Positions 22,477-28,500 are shown, counted from the stretch's first letter. The stretch: 43,111 nucleotides of DNA from a virus (IMGVR_UViG_3300003321_000368:1-43111), one strand, 5' to 3'. Numbers and translations are program-made. Notes: generated by a model not told the origin, from the letters alone.

Positions 22477-22677
22477 GTGATTAAACCCGGCGACGAAGTA
22501 ATCGTCACCCCAGAGAAGCTTGCTGAGGAACTCAAAGGGCATGTTTGGGGTGTGGTCGATCATGGCGTGATGTATGACGCCGAGTTCACGGGGAGATCAG
22601 ACGCGGATGGCGATCTGATACTCAAAATCAAGAAGAAATCGTCGAAGCAGCCGGAAGATCCGGTTGGTCAGACATGA
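22477..22677 (+). CDS. Small hypothetical protein, beta-barrel-like
   Basis: 66 residues from the GTG inside CCCAATGTGATT; the overlapping ATG at 22475 is closed at once by TGA. KPGDEVIVTPEKLAEELKGH, WGVVDHGVMYDAEF, DGDLILKIKKKS look like a small SH3-type barrel. An 86-base gap precedes it, without a cassette promoter. Unknown role. Confidence 0.5.
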   Translation: MIKPGDEVIVTPEKLAEELKGHVWGVVDHGVMYDAEFTGRSDADGDLILKIKKKSSKQPEDPVGQT

Positions 22678-22856
22678 CCACAAAGAAAGAGGCTACGGCC
22701 TACATTCTTGATGAATCGACGATGGACACGATCGCAGCTCAGACAGAAATCGAGCGAAAGGTGCTCGAGGACTGGCTGGCCTACGACCAAGAATTCGGGT
22801 TACAAAGCAAGGTGATCGTAGTCATGGTCACAAAGGAGAGTGAAGGAGATAAATGA
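22674..22856 (+). CDS. Tiny hypothetical protein (60 aa)
   Basis: Overlaps its neighbours by 4 bases at both ends. TTKKEATAYILDESTMDTIA, then ERKVLEDWLAYDQEFG. Helical and acidic; no family recognised. Confidence 0.5.
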   Translation: MTTKKEATAYILDESTMDTIAAQTEIERKVLEDWLAYDQEFGLQSKVIVVMVTKESEGDK

Positions 22857-23074
22857 ACACCGATTCGGTTGAAGAGGCTGCGGTCAGCATTGGCCGTCGC
22901 ATCATCAAGGGCCATCTGAACGGAACCACGCGAAGCCAGGGATACGCGATCCTGGCCACGATGGGCATCCTCGGGGCAGCAAGCGGTGTTAGCAGCACCG
23001 TTTACCTGTTCAAGAGGAAGTTCATCCTCCAGCCCAAGTTCGTCAAGATTCCCCGCGAAGTACGAACGGACTGA
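22853..23074 (+). CDS. Small membrane protein
   Basis: 73 residues after AAGGAGATAA. A helical N-terminus (EEAAVSIGRRIIKGHL) leads into a hydrophobic segment (GYAILATMGILGAASGVSST, VYLF; about residues 30-52), then a basic end (KRKFILQPKFVKIPREV). Single-pass topology likely. No family recognised. Confidence 0.55.
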   Translation: MNTDSVEEAAVSIGRRIIKGHLNGTTRSQGYAILATMGILGAASGVSSTVYLFKRKFILQPKFVKIPREVRTD

Positions 23075-23235
23075 TGGACTACACAGTAATCCTCGTGGAC
23101 GGAGCCAATGGGTCTGTAGGTCATCACGACTGTGCAACAATGCACGACGTTGTGAACTGGATTATGCAGGCTCAGCGGCTCCGTCCAGGAGTTCTCTCAG
23201 TCACGATCATCAACAACAGTGTGGTAAGCGGCTAA
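23074..23235 (+). CDS. Tiny hypothetical protein (53 aa)
   Basis: ATG overlaps the previous stop. MDYTVILVDGANGSVGHHDC, ATMHDVVNWIMQAQRLRPG, VLSVTIINNSVVSG: a strand-helix-strand pattern with a HHDC-x3-MH cluster. Compact fold likely; function unknown. Confidence 0.5.
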   Translation: MDYTVILVDGANGSVGHHDCATMHDVVNWIMQAQRLRPGVLSVTIINNSVVSG

Positions 23236-23271
23236 TCCCGGCCCCCCACCCCTAGATGAGAAAGCAAGGAA

Positions 23272-23775
23272 ATGGAGACGAAGACCGCAAAGAGGAAGAG
23301 TTTCGACGTCGAATATGTCGTCGTGACCGATGAGAACATCGAGGAGGTTGCTGCTTGGTGTAACGGCAAGATCGAAGGCGAGGGTAACGAGCGCTGCGTC
23401 AAGATCATCGACAAGAATGCGATCAGTACTCGTCAGGCCAAGGCATTCATCGATGACTACATGCTCAAGATGTCTGCCACGGGGAACTCGTTCAAGGCCT
23501 TCACCAAGAAGGCTTTCCTGAAGTCGTTCGAGCCGATGAACACGGACCCGTCCGAGACTTCTTTCGACCAGGTCGTGGAGCATGCAGAGCCCCGACAGGT
23601 GTCAAGGTCTGCCCAGACGGGACAGTTTGTCAGCAAGGACGAAGCCGAGAAGCACCCAGACGTCACAGTCACAGAGACGGTGCAGATCCCTGTGAAGGAG
23701 AAGGTGAAGCTCGAGGGCACCTCCGACTTCGACGGAGACACGCAGGTTCGTGTCGAGGATTTGAGGGGGCTCTGA
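23272..23775 (+). CDS. Hypothetical protein
   Basis: 167 residues after AAGGA. The N-terminal ~70 residues look folded (FDVEYVVVTDENIEEVAAWC, CVKIIDKNAISTRQAKAFID). The rest is disordered and charged, ending SDFDGDTQVRVEDLRGL. The DFDGD string at its end is probably coincidental, since none of the polymerase fold surrounds it. Begins a new run after a 36-base gap. No family recognised. Confidence 0.55.
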   Translation: METKTAKRKSFDVEYVVVTDENIEEVAAWCNGKIEGEGNERCVKIIDKNAISTRQAKAFIDDYMLKMSATGNSFKAFTKKAFLKSFEPMNTDPSETSFDQVVEHAEPRQVSRSAQTGQFVSKDEAEKHPDVTVTETVQIPVKEKVKLEGTSDFDGDTQVRVEDLRGL

Positions 23776-23945
23776 TGGGAGACCAAATCGATCAGATCTC
23801 AGAAGGTCGCCGGCTCGTGTGTGACGAGTGCGGTCAAGTTGTGGAGCACATGGACATGGGTGTTGCCCTCCAGATCATGAACAACCACATGACGAGGAAG
23901 CACCCGAATGGTGAAGCTCTCAAGGTTGGAAGAACGAACAGATAG
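23775..23945 (+). CDS. Small C2H2-type zinc finger protein (56 aa)
   Basis: ATG overlaps the previous stop. CDECGQVVEHMDMGVALQIM followed by NNHMTRKH gives a CxxC-x19-HxxxxH arrangement, close to a classic finger. Small phage finger proteins of this kind may bind DNA or partner proteins. The role is not known. Confidence 0.55.
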   Translation: MGDQIDQISEGRRLVCDECGQVVEHMDMGVALQIMNNHMTRKHPNGEALKVGRTNR

Positions 23946-23962
23946 AAGACAGGAAGTGTGAC

Positions 23963-24082
23963 ATGAGCAAGAAGAGCAAGCGATCGATCGGAAACATCTT
24001 TCTCACGCTGGTCGTGATCGTTCTCGGGTTCTGGGTCGGGACCAAGATCCCCCCGGTGCGTGACTGGTTCCCCAGGAGCTGA
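23963..24082 (+). CDS. Tiny membrane protein (39 aa)
   Basis: AGGAAG precedes the ATG by 8 bases. MSKKSKRSIGNIFLTLVVIV then LGFWVGTKIPPVRDWF: basic start, one membrane helix. Last gene before a terminator. Unknown function. Confidence 0.5.
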   Translation: MSKKSKRSIGNIFLTLVVIVLGFWVGTKIPPVRDWFPRS

Positions 24083-24094
24083 TGTCTGAAGGTT

Positions 24095-24126
24095 GAAGGT
24101 CAACACGGGGTTGGCCTTCTTCCTTG
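24095..24126 (+). terminator. Intrinsic terminator
   Basis: 10-bp stem GAAGGTCAAC (24095) / GTTGGCCTTC (24110), one G-T pair, 5-nt loop, then TTCCTT. Confidence 0.7.
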
Positions 24127-24165
24127 AGGTATCCGCCTCGTCCAGAAAAGAAAGGGATTACAGAA

Positions 24166-24306
24166 ATGCCCGAGAACAAGATCGCTGACCTGAAGGAGTT
24201 CTTCGCGAGGGGCTCCAGGCCCGTCAACTTGAACGAGGTCACCGAGTTCTGGAAGAACCTCACGCCCGAGGAGAAGGAGTACTACAAGAACGCGGACCTC
24301 AGCTAG
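24166..24306 (+). CDS. Tiny hypothetical protein (46 aa)
   Basis: ATG 9 nt after AAAGGG. MPENKIADLKEFFARGSRPV then NLNEVTEFWKNLTPEEKEYY: two amphipathic helices, acidic. It begins after a terminator but no cassette promoter is visible. The upstream in-frame TTG at 24124 lies in that terminator's tail. No family recognised. Confidence 0.5.
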   Translation: MPENKIADLKEFFARGSRPVNLNEVTEFWKNLTPEEKEYYKNADLS

Positions 24307-24310
24307 AATT

Positions 24311-25026
24311 CTTTATCGCTAATAGGCGATAAAGATAGTGGGTAATAAAAGGGGAAAACAGTGAGGCTAACGTAACCTTAACTACTCCCGATAAGCACCC
24401 CTGCCAGGGTGGCGAAGGCAGTCGGATGGCAGTCCTCTATTTGCGCCCAGGCATTAGTTCTGGGGCGGATAGGCAACCCACGCGGGGTAAGAGCAACCTC
24501 GTTAGGCTTCCGGGAATCCGGCAGCTAAGCTCTCCGGGGCCCCCGTACCGGGTTAACAATTCGGGGCACATCGCTACGACAAATCGGTGACCCTTAAGAC
24601 CTCTACACGGGTAATCTGGTTTGATCGAGTTGTCAACCTCTAATACATGGGGCAAGCACAGAGTAGATTAGTGGAGTGCTGAACATGCCAGGTGATCCTC
24701 AAGAGACTACCGATCCTGGCACCTAAAAACTTGATGGACTCGCAGCGAGAGCTGGCTGTGAGAATGGCCATACCAAACTGATCCGGGGGGATCAGGGCTT
24801 ACGACCTAGCTACCGAGAATGCTTGCTAGCGCTCGCTCATACCGGGTGTCTTTTCATGTCCACATTCTCAACAACATGGCGTCCATCTTTAGTCGAACAG
24901 CAAGGCACCTTCAGATAAGGTTTGGGGTTTGACTCGTGCCCACTTGCTGTTCTTAAATTTAGTGGCCCCTACCTAGTAGCTATGCGTATGGCGATAGCTG
25001 TTCGGTCATCGCTGGGTAGGGGCCAC
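24311..25026 (+). ncRNA. Candidate large structured non-coding RNA (~700 nt)
   Basis: No credible gene fits here, but complementary segments are dense. They are CTTTATCGC/GCGATAAAG (24311-24334); CGCCCAG/CTGGGGCG (24444-24467); CCGG-GAAT-CCGG near 24510; TGCCAGG/CCTGGCA (24686-24721); GAGAATG/CATTCTC (24815-24869); GAACAGCAAG/CTTGCTGTTC (24895-24952) enclosing GGCAC/GTGCC and ACCTT/AAGGT; and a perfect 12-bp stem GTGGCCCCTACC/GGTAGGGGCCAC (24962-25026) enclosing AGCTAT/ATAGCT. Size, nesting and phage location resemble the large ornate RNAs GOLLD and ROOL, which lie in phage or mobile DNA, but I cannot assign a family. A possible promoter is TCGC (24316) with GATAGT 18 nt on. Confidence 0.65.
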
Positions 25027-25054
25027 CTCAAGCCCAACTAGAAGGAGAAAGAAG

Positions 25055-25411
25055 ATGCCGAGTACCGGCGCAAAAAGACGCAAGCATAGTAACGATGCTA
25101 AGCAAAGACTTGTAGCGAAAGGCACAGCACCCAAGAGGGGACCCGGCTCGAGACAGAGATGGACCGCTGAAGATCTTCTACTCATTCTGGACAAGGACTT
25201 TGATGTGGTTGCTCTGTCGAAGAAGCTCAATCGCACCGTTGATGCCATCTATGTCAAGCGATCCAAGATGTTAAGGAGCTTTCCCGTGGATGAAGTAATC
25301 TGTCCTGAATGCGCACAAGACAAGCATCAGAACTGCAACGGCATTGCATGGGACGATGAAAAAGACGAGCCTGCTAAGTGCGAGTGTGAAATCTCGGGCC
25401 ACAGGCTGTAA
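25055..25411 (+). CDS. Probable DNA-binding protein (Myb/SANT-like plus zinc site)
   Basis: 118 residues; the ATG follows AGAAGGAG. A basic, Lys/Arg-rich N-terminus (GAKRRKHSNDAKQRLVAKG) leads to RWTAEDLLLILDKDFDVVAL then SKKLNRTVDAIYVKRSKM, a Myb/SANT-like helix-turn-helix (about residues 35-72). The C-terminal part has CPECAQDKHQNCNG and CECEISGH, a likely zinc site. Such a protein could act as a phage regulator. It lies directly downstream of the large RNA candidate. Confidence 0.6.
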   Translation: MPSTGAKRRKHSNDAKQRLVAKGTAPKRGPGSRQRWTAEDLLLILDKDFDVVALSKKLNRTVDAIYVKRSKMLRSFPVDEVICPECAQDKHQNCNGIAWDDEKDEPAKCECEISGHRL

Positions 25412-25523
25412 AGACGCGGGTTCCGTGACGGCGTTTCTCCGTTCCGCCGAGCGGCGTCCATGGGTGAGGGTGTTGGGCCCGAATCCCATCAGTCTAGGCG
25501 TGGACTGGCTGCTAAACTACGCA

Positions 25524-25565
25524 GGAGGGGGGTCGTGTAGGTCTGCCCGGCTCCCCTCCACTAAT
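25524..25565 (+). terminator. Hairpin, possible terminator
   Basis: GGAGGGG (25524) / CCCCTCC (25553) with a 22-nt loop, followed by ACTAATCTTATT. The rest of 25412-25591 holds a smaller CCGC/GCGG hairpin (near 25453) and no convincing gene. Confidence 0.5.
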
Positions 25566-25591
25566 CTTATTCCCAAAAGCAAGGAGGACTC

Positions 25592-25780
25592 GTGAACTGG
25601 TTCGCGATGACCGCCACTGAGCATCCACTGGTTCAGCGGCTCCGGGAGATTCGCGCCGACCACGAGCGCGTCGAGGAAGCCGCCTATTGGGAATGGCACT
25701 ACGGCGAAGGTGCGAAGTTGACCGACCCGAGCAAGTGCGCCTCCGAGCAGACCCCGGGCGAGAGGAGGAGTGATGGCTGA
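25592..25780 (+). CDS. Small hypothetical protein
   Basis: 62 residues from a GTG after AAGGAGGACTC, a strong site. MNWFAMTATEHPLVQRLREI, then ADHERVEEAAYWEWHYGEGA: a helix rich in Glu, Arg and Trp. GC content is high relative to the flanks. No family recognised. Confidence 0.5.
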   Translation: MNWFAMTATEHPLVQRLREIRADHERVEEAAYWEWHYGEGAKLTDPSKCASEQTPGERRSDG

Positions 25781-25931
25781 ATGGCCGAAGTGTCGGAAGT
25801 ACCCGAATCTGGGGTGCGTTTGTCGGGGCGCGACGATGGAGAACCCTACGGTCGGACCCTGCCTACGCGAGCGGACCGAGGACTTCACGCCGGTGGCTGC
25901 CGCCCCCACCAGAGACGACGCGGCGAACTGA
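25773..25931 (+). CDS. Tiny Cys-containing protein (52 aa)
   Basis: ATG after GAGGAGGAG, overlapping the previous gene by 8 bases. KCRKYPNLGCVCRGATMENP and GPCLRERTEDF place four Cys (C-x7-C-x1-C-x12-C) that could bind zinc. The C-terminus is Ala/Pro-rich and disordered. No family recognised. Confidence 0.5.
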   Translation: MAEWPKCRKYPNLGCVCRGATMENPTVGPCLRERTEDFTPVAAAPTRDDAAN

Positions 25932-25942
25932 TTTGATCATCG

Positions 25943-26028
25943 GATGGGACTCAGCCTGGAGGGTGGAACCTCCCTCCCATCCCCCGTAGAAACGAAGTAA
26001 GCTGTAAGGACGAGATAGCAGCTTACTT
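25943..26028 (+). repeat. Nested inverted repeats in an intergenic region
   Basis: GATGGGA (25943) / TCCCATC (25975) encloses GGAGG/CCTCC (25958-25973). Then AAGTAAGCTG (25995) / CAGCTTACTT (26019) forms a perfect 10-bp stem with a 14-nt loop. The 239 bases between genes 25773 and 26171 contain nothing else that I recognise. A short RNA, a 3' end structure or an operator are all possible. Confidence 0.55.
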
Positions 26029-26170
26029 CCCCAAATCTGATGGGGACTTGCGGCGCACCCCCGCGCAGCGCTCAGTCTTAAACGACAGCCGAACCTACAC
26101 ACACCGCCCCCGGTGATGGTTCCTTGCGCCCAGATAGAGTTCGAACAGAGAGAAAAAGGAGGTGAGTCCG

Positions 26171-26248
26171 ATGTCCGCCTACACGATGAGTGTTATCTCG
26201 CTGGTTGTTTCTGCCATCGCAATCCTGTTGGTGGTGTTCAAGCGCTAG
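26171..26248 (+). CDS. Micro membrane protein (25 aa)
   Basis: A perfect AGGAGGTGA lies 5 nt before the ATG. The peptide MSAYTMSVISLVVSAIAILL then VVFKR is a single membrane helix with a basic end. The strong ribosome site and clean composition support translation despite the size; nothing suggests a specific function. Confidence 0.5.
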   Translation: MSAYTMSVISLVVSAIAILLVVFKR

Positions 26249-26280
26249 GGGTTTCAACCCCCAGTACTTCCTACTCCAGA

Positions 26281-26324
26281 GGGGGCGTCCAAGCCCTGAC
26301 TAGGCGTACAAATTGGGCGTCCCC
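26281..26324 (+). terminator. Long hairpin upstream of P14
   Basis: 12-bp stem GGGGGCGTCCAA (26281) / TTGGGCGTCCCC (26313) with two G-T pairs and a 20-nt loop. No T-tract; the stem's last base adjoins the TCGC of P14, as at P12. Confidence 0.6.
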
Positions 26325-26349
26325 TCGCAGGATTTACAGCGTCTATAAC
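26325..26349 (+). promoter_or_regulatory. Cassette promoter P14
   Basis: TCGC at 26325, TATAAC at 26344 (19 nt); GAACCCCACC follows, then AGAAAGTAGG before the ATG. Confidence 0.7.
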
Positions 26350-26381
26350 GAACCCCACCAATCACACAGAAAGTAGGAAAA

Positions 26382-26567
26382 ATGAACACCAACCGCACTC
26401 GGGCCCAGAAGCTTGACTCGGTAGGGACGTTCTACGTCATGCTTGCAGTCGTGCTGGCCGTTATAGCGGTTGGTACGTACTTCACGCTCACGGAGATCAT
26501 CCCCGCCGTTCAGAACTTCATGGACACGCTGAGCAGTACGTCAGTTCAACCCCACAAGACCCGCTAA
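26382..26567 (+). CDS. Small membrane protein
   Basis: 61 residues. A basic start (NTNRTRAQKLDSVG), a strong membrane helix (TFYVMLAVVLAVIAVGTYFT, about 16-35) and a polar tail. Single-pass. Start set by AAAGTAGG 6 nt upstream. No family recognised. Confidence 0.6.
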   Translation: MNTNRTRAQKLDSVGTFYVMLAVVLAVIAVGTYFTLTEIIPAVQNFMDTLSSTSVQPHKTR

Positions 26568-26570
26568 GCT

Positions 26571-26636
26571 GTTGCCGGGGGGCAACACGCCGAGAGGCCA
26601 GTTTGAGACTCAATAGAGACTCCTGGCCTCTTGGCT
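26571..26636 (+). terminator. Double hairpin terminator
   Basis: GTTGCC-GGGG-GGCAAC (26571-26586), then a 9-bp stem AGAGGCCAG (26593) / CTGGCCTCT (26623) with a 21-nt loop and TGGCTTCT. Confidence 0.7.
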
Positions 26637-26639
26637 TCT

Positions 26640-26664
26640 GCGCGCGAAATTCATCTCCTATAAT
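26640..26664 (+). promoter_or_regulatory. Cassette promoter P15
   Basis: GCGC replaces TCGC at 26640; TATAAT at 26659 keeps the 19-nt distance. AGAACCCCAACATAGGAG follows. Confidence 0.7.
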
Positions 26665-26688
26665 AGAACCCCAACATAGGAGACCGCC

Positions 26689-26859
26689 ATGATTTTCATC
26701 GCCACATTCGTTGTTGCGCTGTTCGTTGCATTCGTTAGCCGAATCAAGAAGGAGAACCGTACCATCGGCCGCTTCTTCTACTGGTTCGGACTGACGTTCT
26801 GCATCGGCATGTGCATCACGTTTACCGCGCTGTTCTTCACAGTAGCAGCTATGCTCTGA
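26689..26859 (+). CDS. Small two-helix membrane protein (56 aa)
   Basis: Begins MIFIATFVVALFVAFVSRIK (first helix), a charged turn (KKENRTIGRF), then FYWFGLTFCIGMCITFTALF (second helix). A hairpin topology with the turn inside is likely. Start fixed by TAGGAG 9 nt upstream. Unknown function; a self-contained cassette. Confidence 0.6.
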   Translation: MIFIATFVVALFVAFVSRIKKENRTIGRFFYWFGLTFCIGMCITFTALFFTVAAML

Positions 26860-26867
26860 GGAACTTG

Positions 26868-26895
26868 GGAGAGACCGACCCGGTCTCTCCTTTTC
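26868..26895 (+). terminator. Intrinsic terminator
   Basis: Perfect 9-bp stem GGAGAGACC/GGTCTCTCC, 5-nt loop, TTTTCTC. Confidence 0.85.
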
Positions 26896-26915
26896 TCTTG
26901 AGAAAGAAGGCAAGC

Positions 26916-27074
26916 ATGGCTAAGTCCCTGCTTCAAGCGCTAGCAGCTTTAGAGCGGCGCAATGTCATTACAACAGATCCGAACGAAGCCGACACATGCT
27001 GTGGTATTGAGAGAGACGAAGACGGTTTCTGTCAACACAGACCGGGACATCCAGTATACATCGAGTTTCCATAA
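26916..27074 (+). CDS. Tiny Cys/His-containing protein (52 aa)
   Basis: ATG after AGAAGG. MAKSLLQALAALERRNVITT then DTCCGIERDEDGFCQHRPGH: a helix and a cluster of three Cys and two His that may bind zinc. It comes after a terminator with no cassette promoter, so it depends on read-through or on a promoter I do not see. Its 3' side is the structured segment at 27077. Confidence 0.5.
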   Translation: MAKSLLQALAALERRNVITTDPNEADTCCGIERDEDGFCQHRPGHPVYIEFP

Positions 27075-27076
27075 AC

Positions 27077-27197
27077 GTCTGGTGGGGAGCAACGTGCCTG
27101 AGCTCTCGTTACCGAAAGCCGTCCCCTGCGGTCTGGCAATCACAAGGGACCCCGCTGTGTAAGTAACCATCTCTATAAGTCGCCTTCCCCACCAGAC
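27077..27197 (+). ncRNA. Candidate structured RNA domain closed by a 12-bp stem
   Basis: GTCTGGTGGGGA (27077-27088) is perfectly complementary to TCCCCACCAGAC (27186-27197), 97 nt apart. Inside, GTCCC/GGGAC and GTTAC/GTAAC can pair, giving a branched structure. There is no ORF with an SD. It fills the gap between gene 26916 and P16. It may be a 3' UTR domain, a processed RNA or an elaborate terminator; no T-tract follows. Confidence 0.55.
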
Positions 27198-27199
27198 CC

Positions 27200-27224
27200 T
27201 CGCAGGGTTTACTTCTCCTATAAT
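27200..27224 (+). promoter_or_regulatory. Cassette promoter P16
   Basis: TCGC at 27200, TATAAT at 27219 (19 nt); GAAATCCCAACTTAAGGAG follows. Confidence 0.75.
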
Positions 27225-27247
27225 GAAATCCCAACTTAAGGAGAACC

Positions 27248-27481
27248 ATGATCACCTACAGCATCGTCATCACCGCCGTACTGTTCACCATCATCGGTTT
27301 CACCATCTCACAGTGCTGGGAAGCCTATCTGGACGGACGCGCCCTCGGACGCAGCTTGAACGCTGCGCAGCGAGCCGCCAAGTCCAGTGAGAGCTTCTCG
27401 GCCAAGACGGATGCTGAGATCGACGAGGCTGTACAGATGGCGAATGACGACCGTGGTGCCACGGTCACGTCCATCAAGTAA
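27248..27481 (+). CDS. Small membrane-anchored protein
   Basis: 77 residues. The N-terminal helix (ITYSIVITAVLFTIIGFTIS) could be an anchor or uncleaved signal; the soluble part is helical and charged (GRSLNAAQRAAKSSESFSAK, TDAEIDEAVQMANDD). Start fixed by AAGGAG 5 nt upstream. No family recognised. Confidence 0.6.
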   Translation: MITYSIVITAVLFTIIGFTISQCWEAYLDGRALGRSLNAAQRAAKSSESFSAKTDAEIDEAVQMANDDRGATVTSIK

Positions 27482-27490
27482 CACTTCACT

Positions 27491-27519
27491 CGGAGGGCCC
27501 TACACGGGCTCTCCGTTTT
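27491..27519 (+). terminator. Intrinsic terminator
   Basis: CGGAGGGCCC/GGGCTCTCCG (one G-T pair), loop TACAC, TTTTG. The same TACAC loop occurs at 28739. Confidence 0.8.
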
Positions 27520-27544
27520 GCGCACATAATACATAGCCTATTAT
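27520..27544 (+). promoter_or_regulatory. Cassette promoter P17 (TATTAT type)
   Basis: GCGC at 27520, TATTAT at 27539 (19 nt). It shares ACATAGCCTATTAT with P19 and P20. Confidence 0.7.
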
Positions 27545-27574
27545 GAAGGAAACACCCATCAAAGGAGAAAGCTC

Positions 27575-27730
27575 ATGACTCGCACCCAGCGCGTTTTCAT
27601 GTGGATCGGAATTGCCAACACGATCGTCTTCGGCCACAAGGTACTCGAAAGCCTTGCCCGGACGGCGGCACGTGACTTGGCGAACGCCGCAGAAAACGAC
27701 AGGATCGCACGAGCCACCCGAACGGTGTGA
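27575..27730 (+). CDS. Tiny hypothetical protein (51 aa)
   Basis: ATG 7 nt after AAAGGAG. MTRTQRVFMWIGIANTIVFG, then HKVLESLARTAARDLANAAE: a weakly hydrophobic N-terminal helix and a charged amphipathic helix. Possibly membrane-associated. No family recognised. Confidence 0.55.
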   Translation: MTRTQRVFMWIGIANTIVFGHKVLESLARTAARDLANAAENDRIARATRTV

Positions 27731-27735
27731 TCCAA

Positions 27736-27760
27736 GAGAGCCCGCAAGGGCTCTCTTCTT
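27736..27760 (+). terminator. Intrinsic terminator with GCAA loop
   Basis: 8-bp stem GAGAGCCC/GGGCTCTC around GCAA, then TTCTT, touching P18. Confidence 0.85.
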
Positions 27761-27785
27761 TCGCATGGTTTTCCAGCCCTATAAT
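27761..27785 (+). promoter_or_regulatory. Cassette promoter P18
   Basis: TCGC at 27761, TATAAT at 27780 (19 nt); GAGACCCCAACTCTAGGAG follows. Confidence 0.8.
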
Positions 27786-27809
27786 GAGACCCCAACTCTA
27801 GGAGAAACC

Positions 27810-28025
27810 ATGATCGACGCAAACATCGCAATGCTCGAAGTCGTCGTAGAAAACGGCCGATGGAACGCTTATGGAGATGGTTCCGAAAGCTCAGTCGAGG
27901 CATACAACATCCTCGTGAGTCAAGGAGGCATCAACGAGAGCGTCCCCGAAGGCACGTACGTCTACACGGTCGAGCGCATCAGCAACACCAGTTGCCTCGT
28001 ATCACTGTACCCCAAGGAAGATTGA
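27810..28025 (+). CDS. Small hypothetical protein
   Basis: 71 residues from the ATG after TAGGAGAAACC. IAMLEVVVENGRWNAYGDGS, then EGTYVYTVERISNTSCLVSL: mostly beta. Its general pattern resembles the product of 5540 (soluble, Gly/Tyr-rich, EPGKYGIELYR there against PEGTYVYTVER here), which suggests a common ancestor. Function unknown. Confidence 0.55.
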   Translation: MIDANIAMLEVVVENGRWNAYGDGSESSVEAYNILVSQGGINESVPEGTYVYTVERISNTSCLVSLYPKED

Positions 28026-28037
28026 GACTTGAGAAGC

Positions 28038-28061
28038 AGAGGCCGCAAGGCCTCTCTTCTT
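28038..28061 (+). terminator. Intrinsic terminator with GCAA loop
   Basis: 7-bp stem AGAGGCC/GGCCTCT around GCAA, then CTTCT; nearly identical to the terminator at 5781. Confidence 0.85.
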
Positions 28062-28086
28062 TCGCGTCGAATACATAGCCTATTAT
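28062..28086 (+). promoter_or_regulatory. Cassette promoter P19 (TATTAT type)
   Basis: TCGC at 28062, TATTAT at 28081 (19 nt). AGAAGACCCCAACC follows, as in P20. Confidence 0.75.
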
Positions 28087-28115
28087 AGAAGACCCCAACC
28101 AACAGGAGATTTCTC

Positions 28116-28427
28116 ATGCCCATTCCCGACATGAGCGAAGAAAAGATCCAACTGCTTGAAAAGCGTCAGATCGCAAAGCAAAAGATCACCCAGATTGTCA
28201 ACTTGATCGCCGTAATCACGGCTGGAGGAGCCGAAGGCATCGAAGTGGTCGCCCATCAAGAGGGCGGTTACGAGATGATCAACAATCTCATCCAGACGCT
28301 GGCTACGATGATCGAGACGCAAGACCGGGAGATCACTCAGCTTACCGAGTACTGGTTCGCAAGCATGGATCACACCGAAATCATCGTGAACATCATCGAG
28401 AAGCACACCAAGAAGGAACCGGAGTAA
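28116..28427 (+). CDS. Small helical hypothetical protein
   Basis: 103 residues, start after CAGGAG. Long helices (MSEEKIQLLEKRQIAKQKIT, YEMINNLIQTLATMIETQD) and a charged end. The segment IVNLIAVITAGGAEGIEVVA is moderately hydrophobic. No family recognised. One-gene cassette. Confidence 0.6.
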   Translation: MPIPDMSEEKIQLLEKRQIAKQKITQIVNLIAVITAGGAEGIEVVAHQEGGYEMINNLIQTLATMIETQDREITQLTEYWFASMDHTEIIVNIIEKHTKKEPE

Positions 28428-28433
28428 TCAAGC

Positions 28434-28457
28434 AGAGCCCGCAAGGGCTCTCGCTTT
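28434..28457 (+). terminator. Intrinsic terminator with GCAA loop
   Basis: AGAGCCC/GGGCTCT around GCAA, then CGCTTTC. Here the TCGC of P20 overlaps the stem's 3' end. Confidence 0.8.
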
Positions 28458-28475
28458 CTTTACATAGCCTATTAT
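28451..28475 (+). promoter_or_regulatory. Cassette promoter P20 (TATTAT type)
   Basis: TCGC at 28451, TATTAT at 28470 (19 nt), even though the preceding terminator is compressed. AGAAGACCCCAACAAGGAG follows. Confidence 0.75.
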
Positions 28476-28500
28476 AGAAGACCCCAACAAGGAGAAGGCT

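Noticed and set aside
23734-23751. Second DFDGD motif (end of the 23272 product) as another polymerase.
   Set aside because: The protein is 167 residues, the motif is almost at its end, and the hydrophobic strand context is missing.
24311-25026. Group I intron: AGAGACTA at 24701 and TTTAGTC at 24888 resemble the paired R and S core elements.
   Set aside because: The genes on both sides are complete and unrelated, so no exon is interrupted, and clear P/Q elements are not visible.
27077-27197. Hammerhead ribozyme (CTGAG...CGAAAG near 27098-27117).
   Set aside because: The core CUGANGA is not matched and the flanking stem geometry is wrong.
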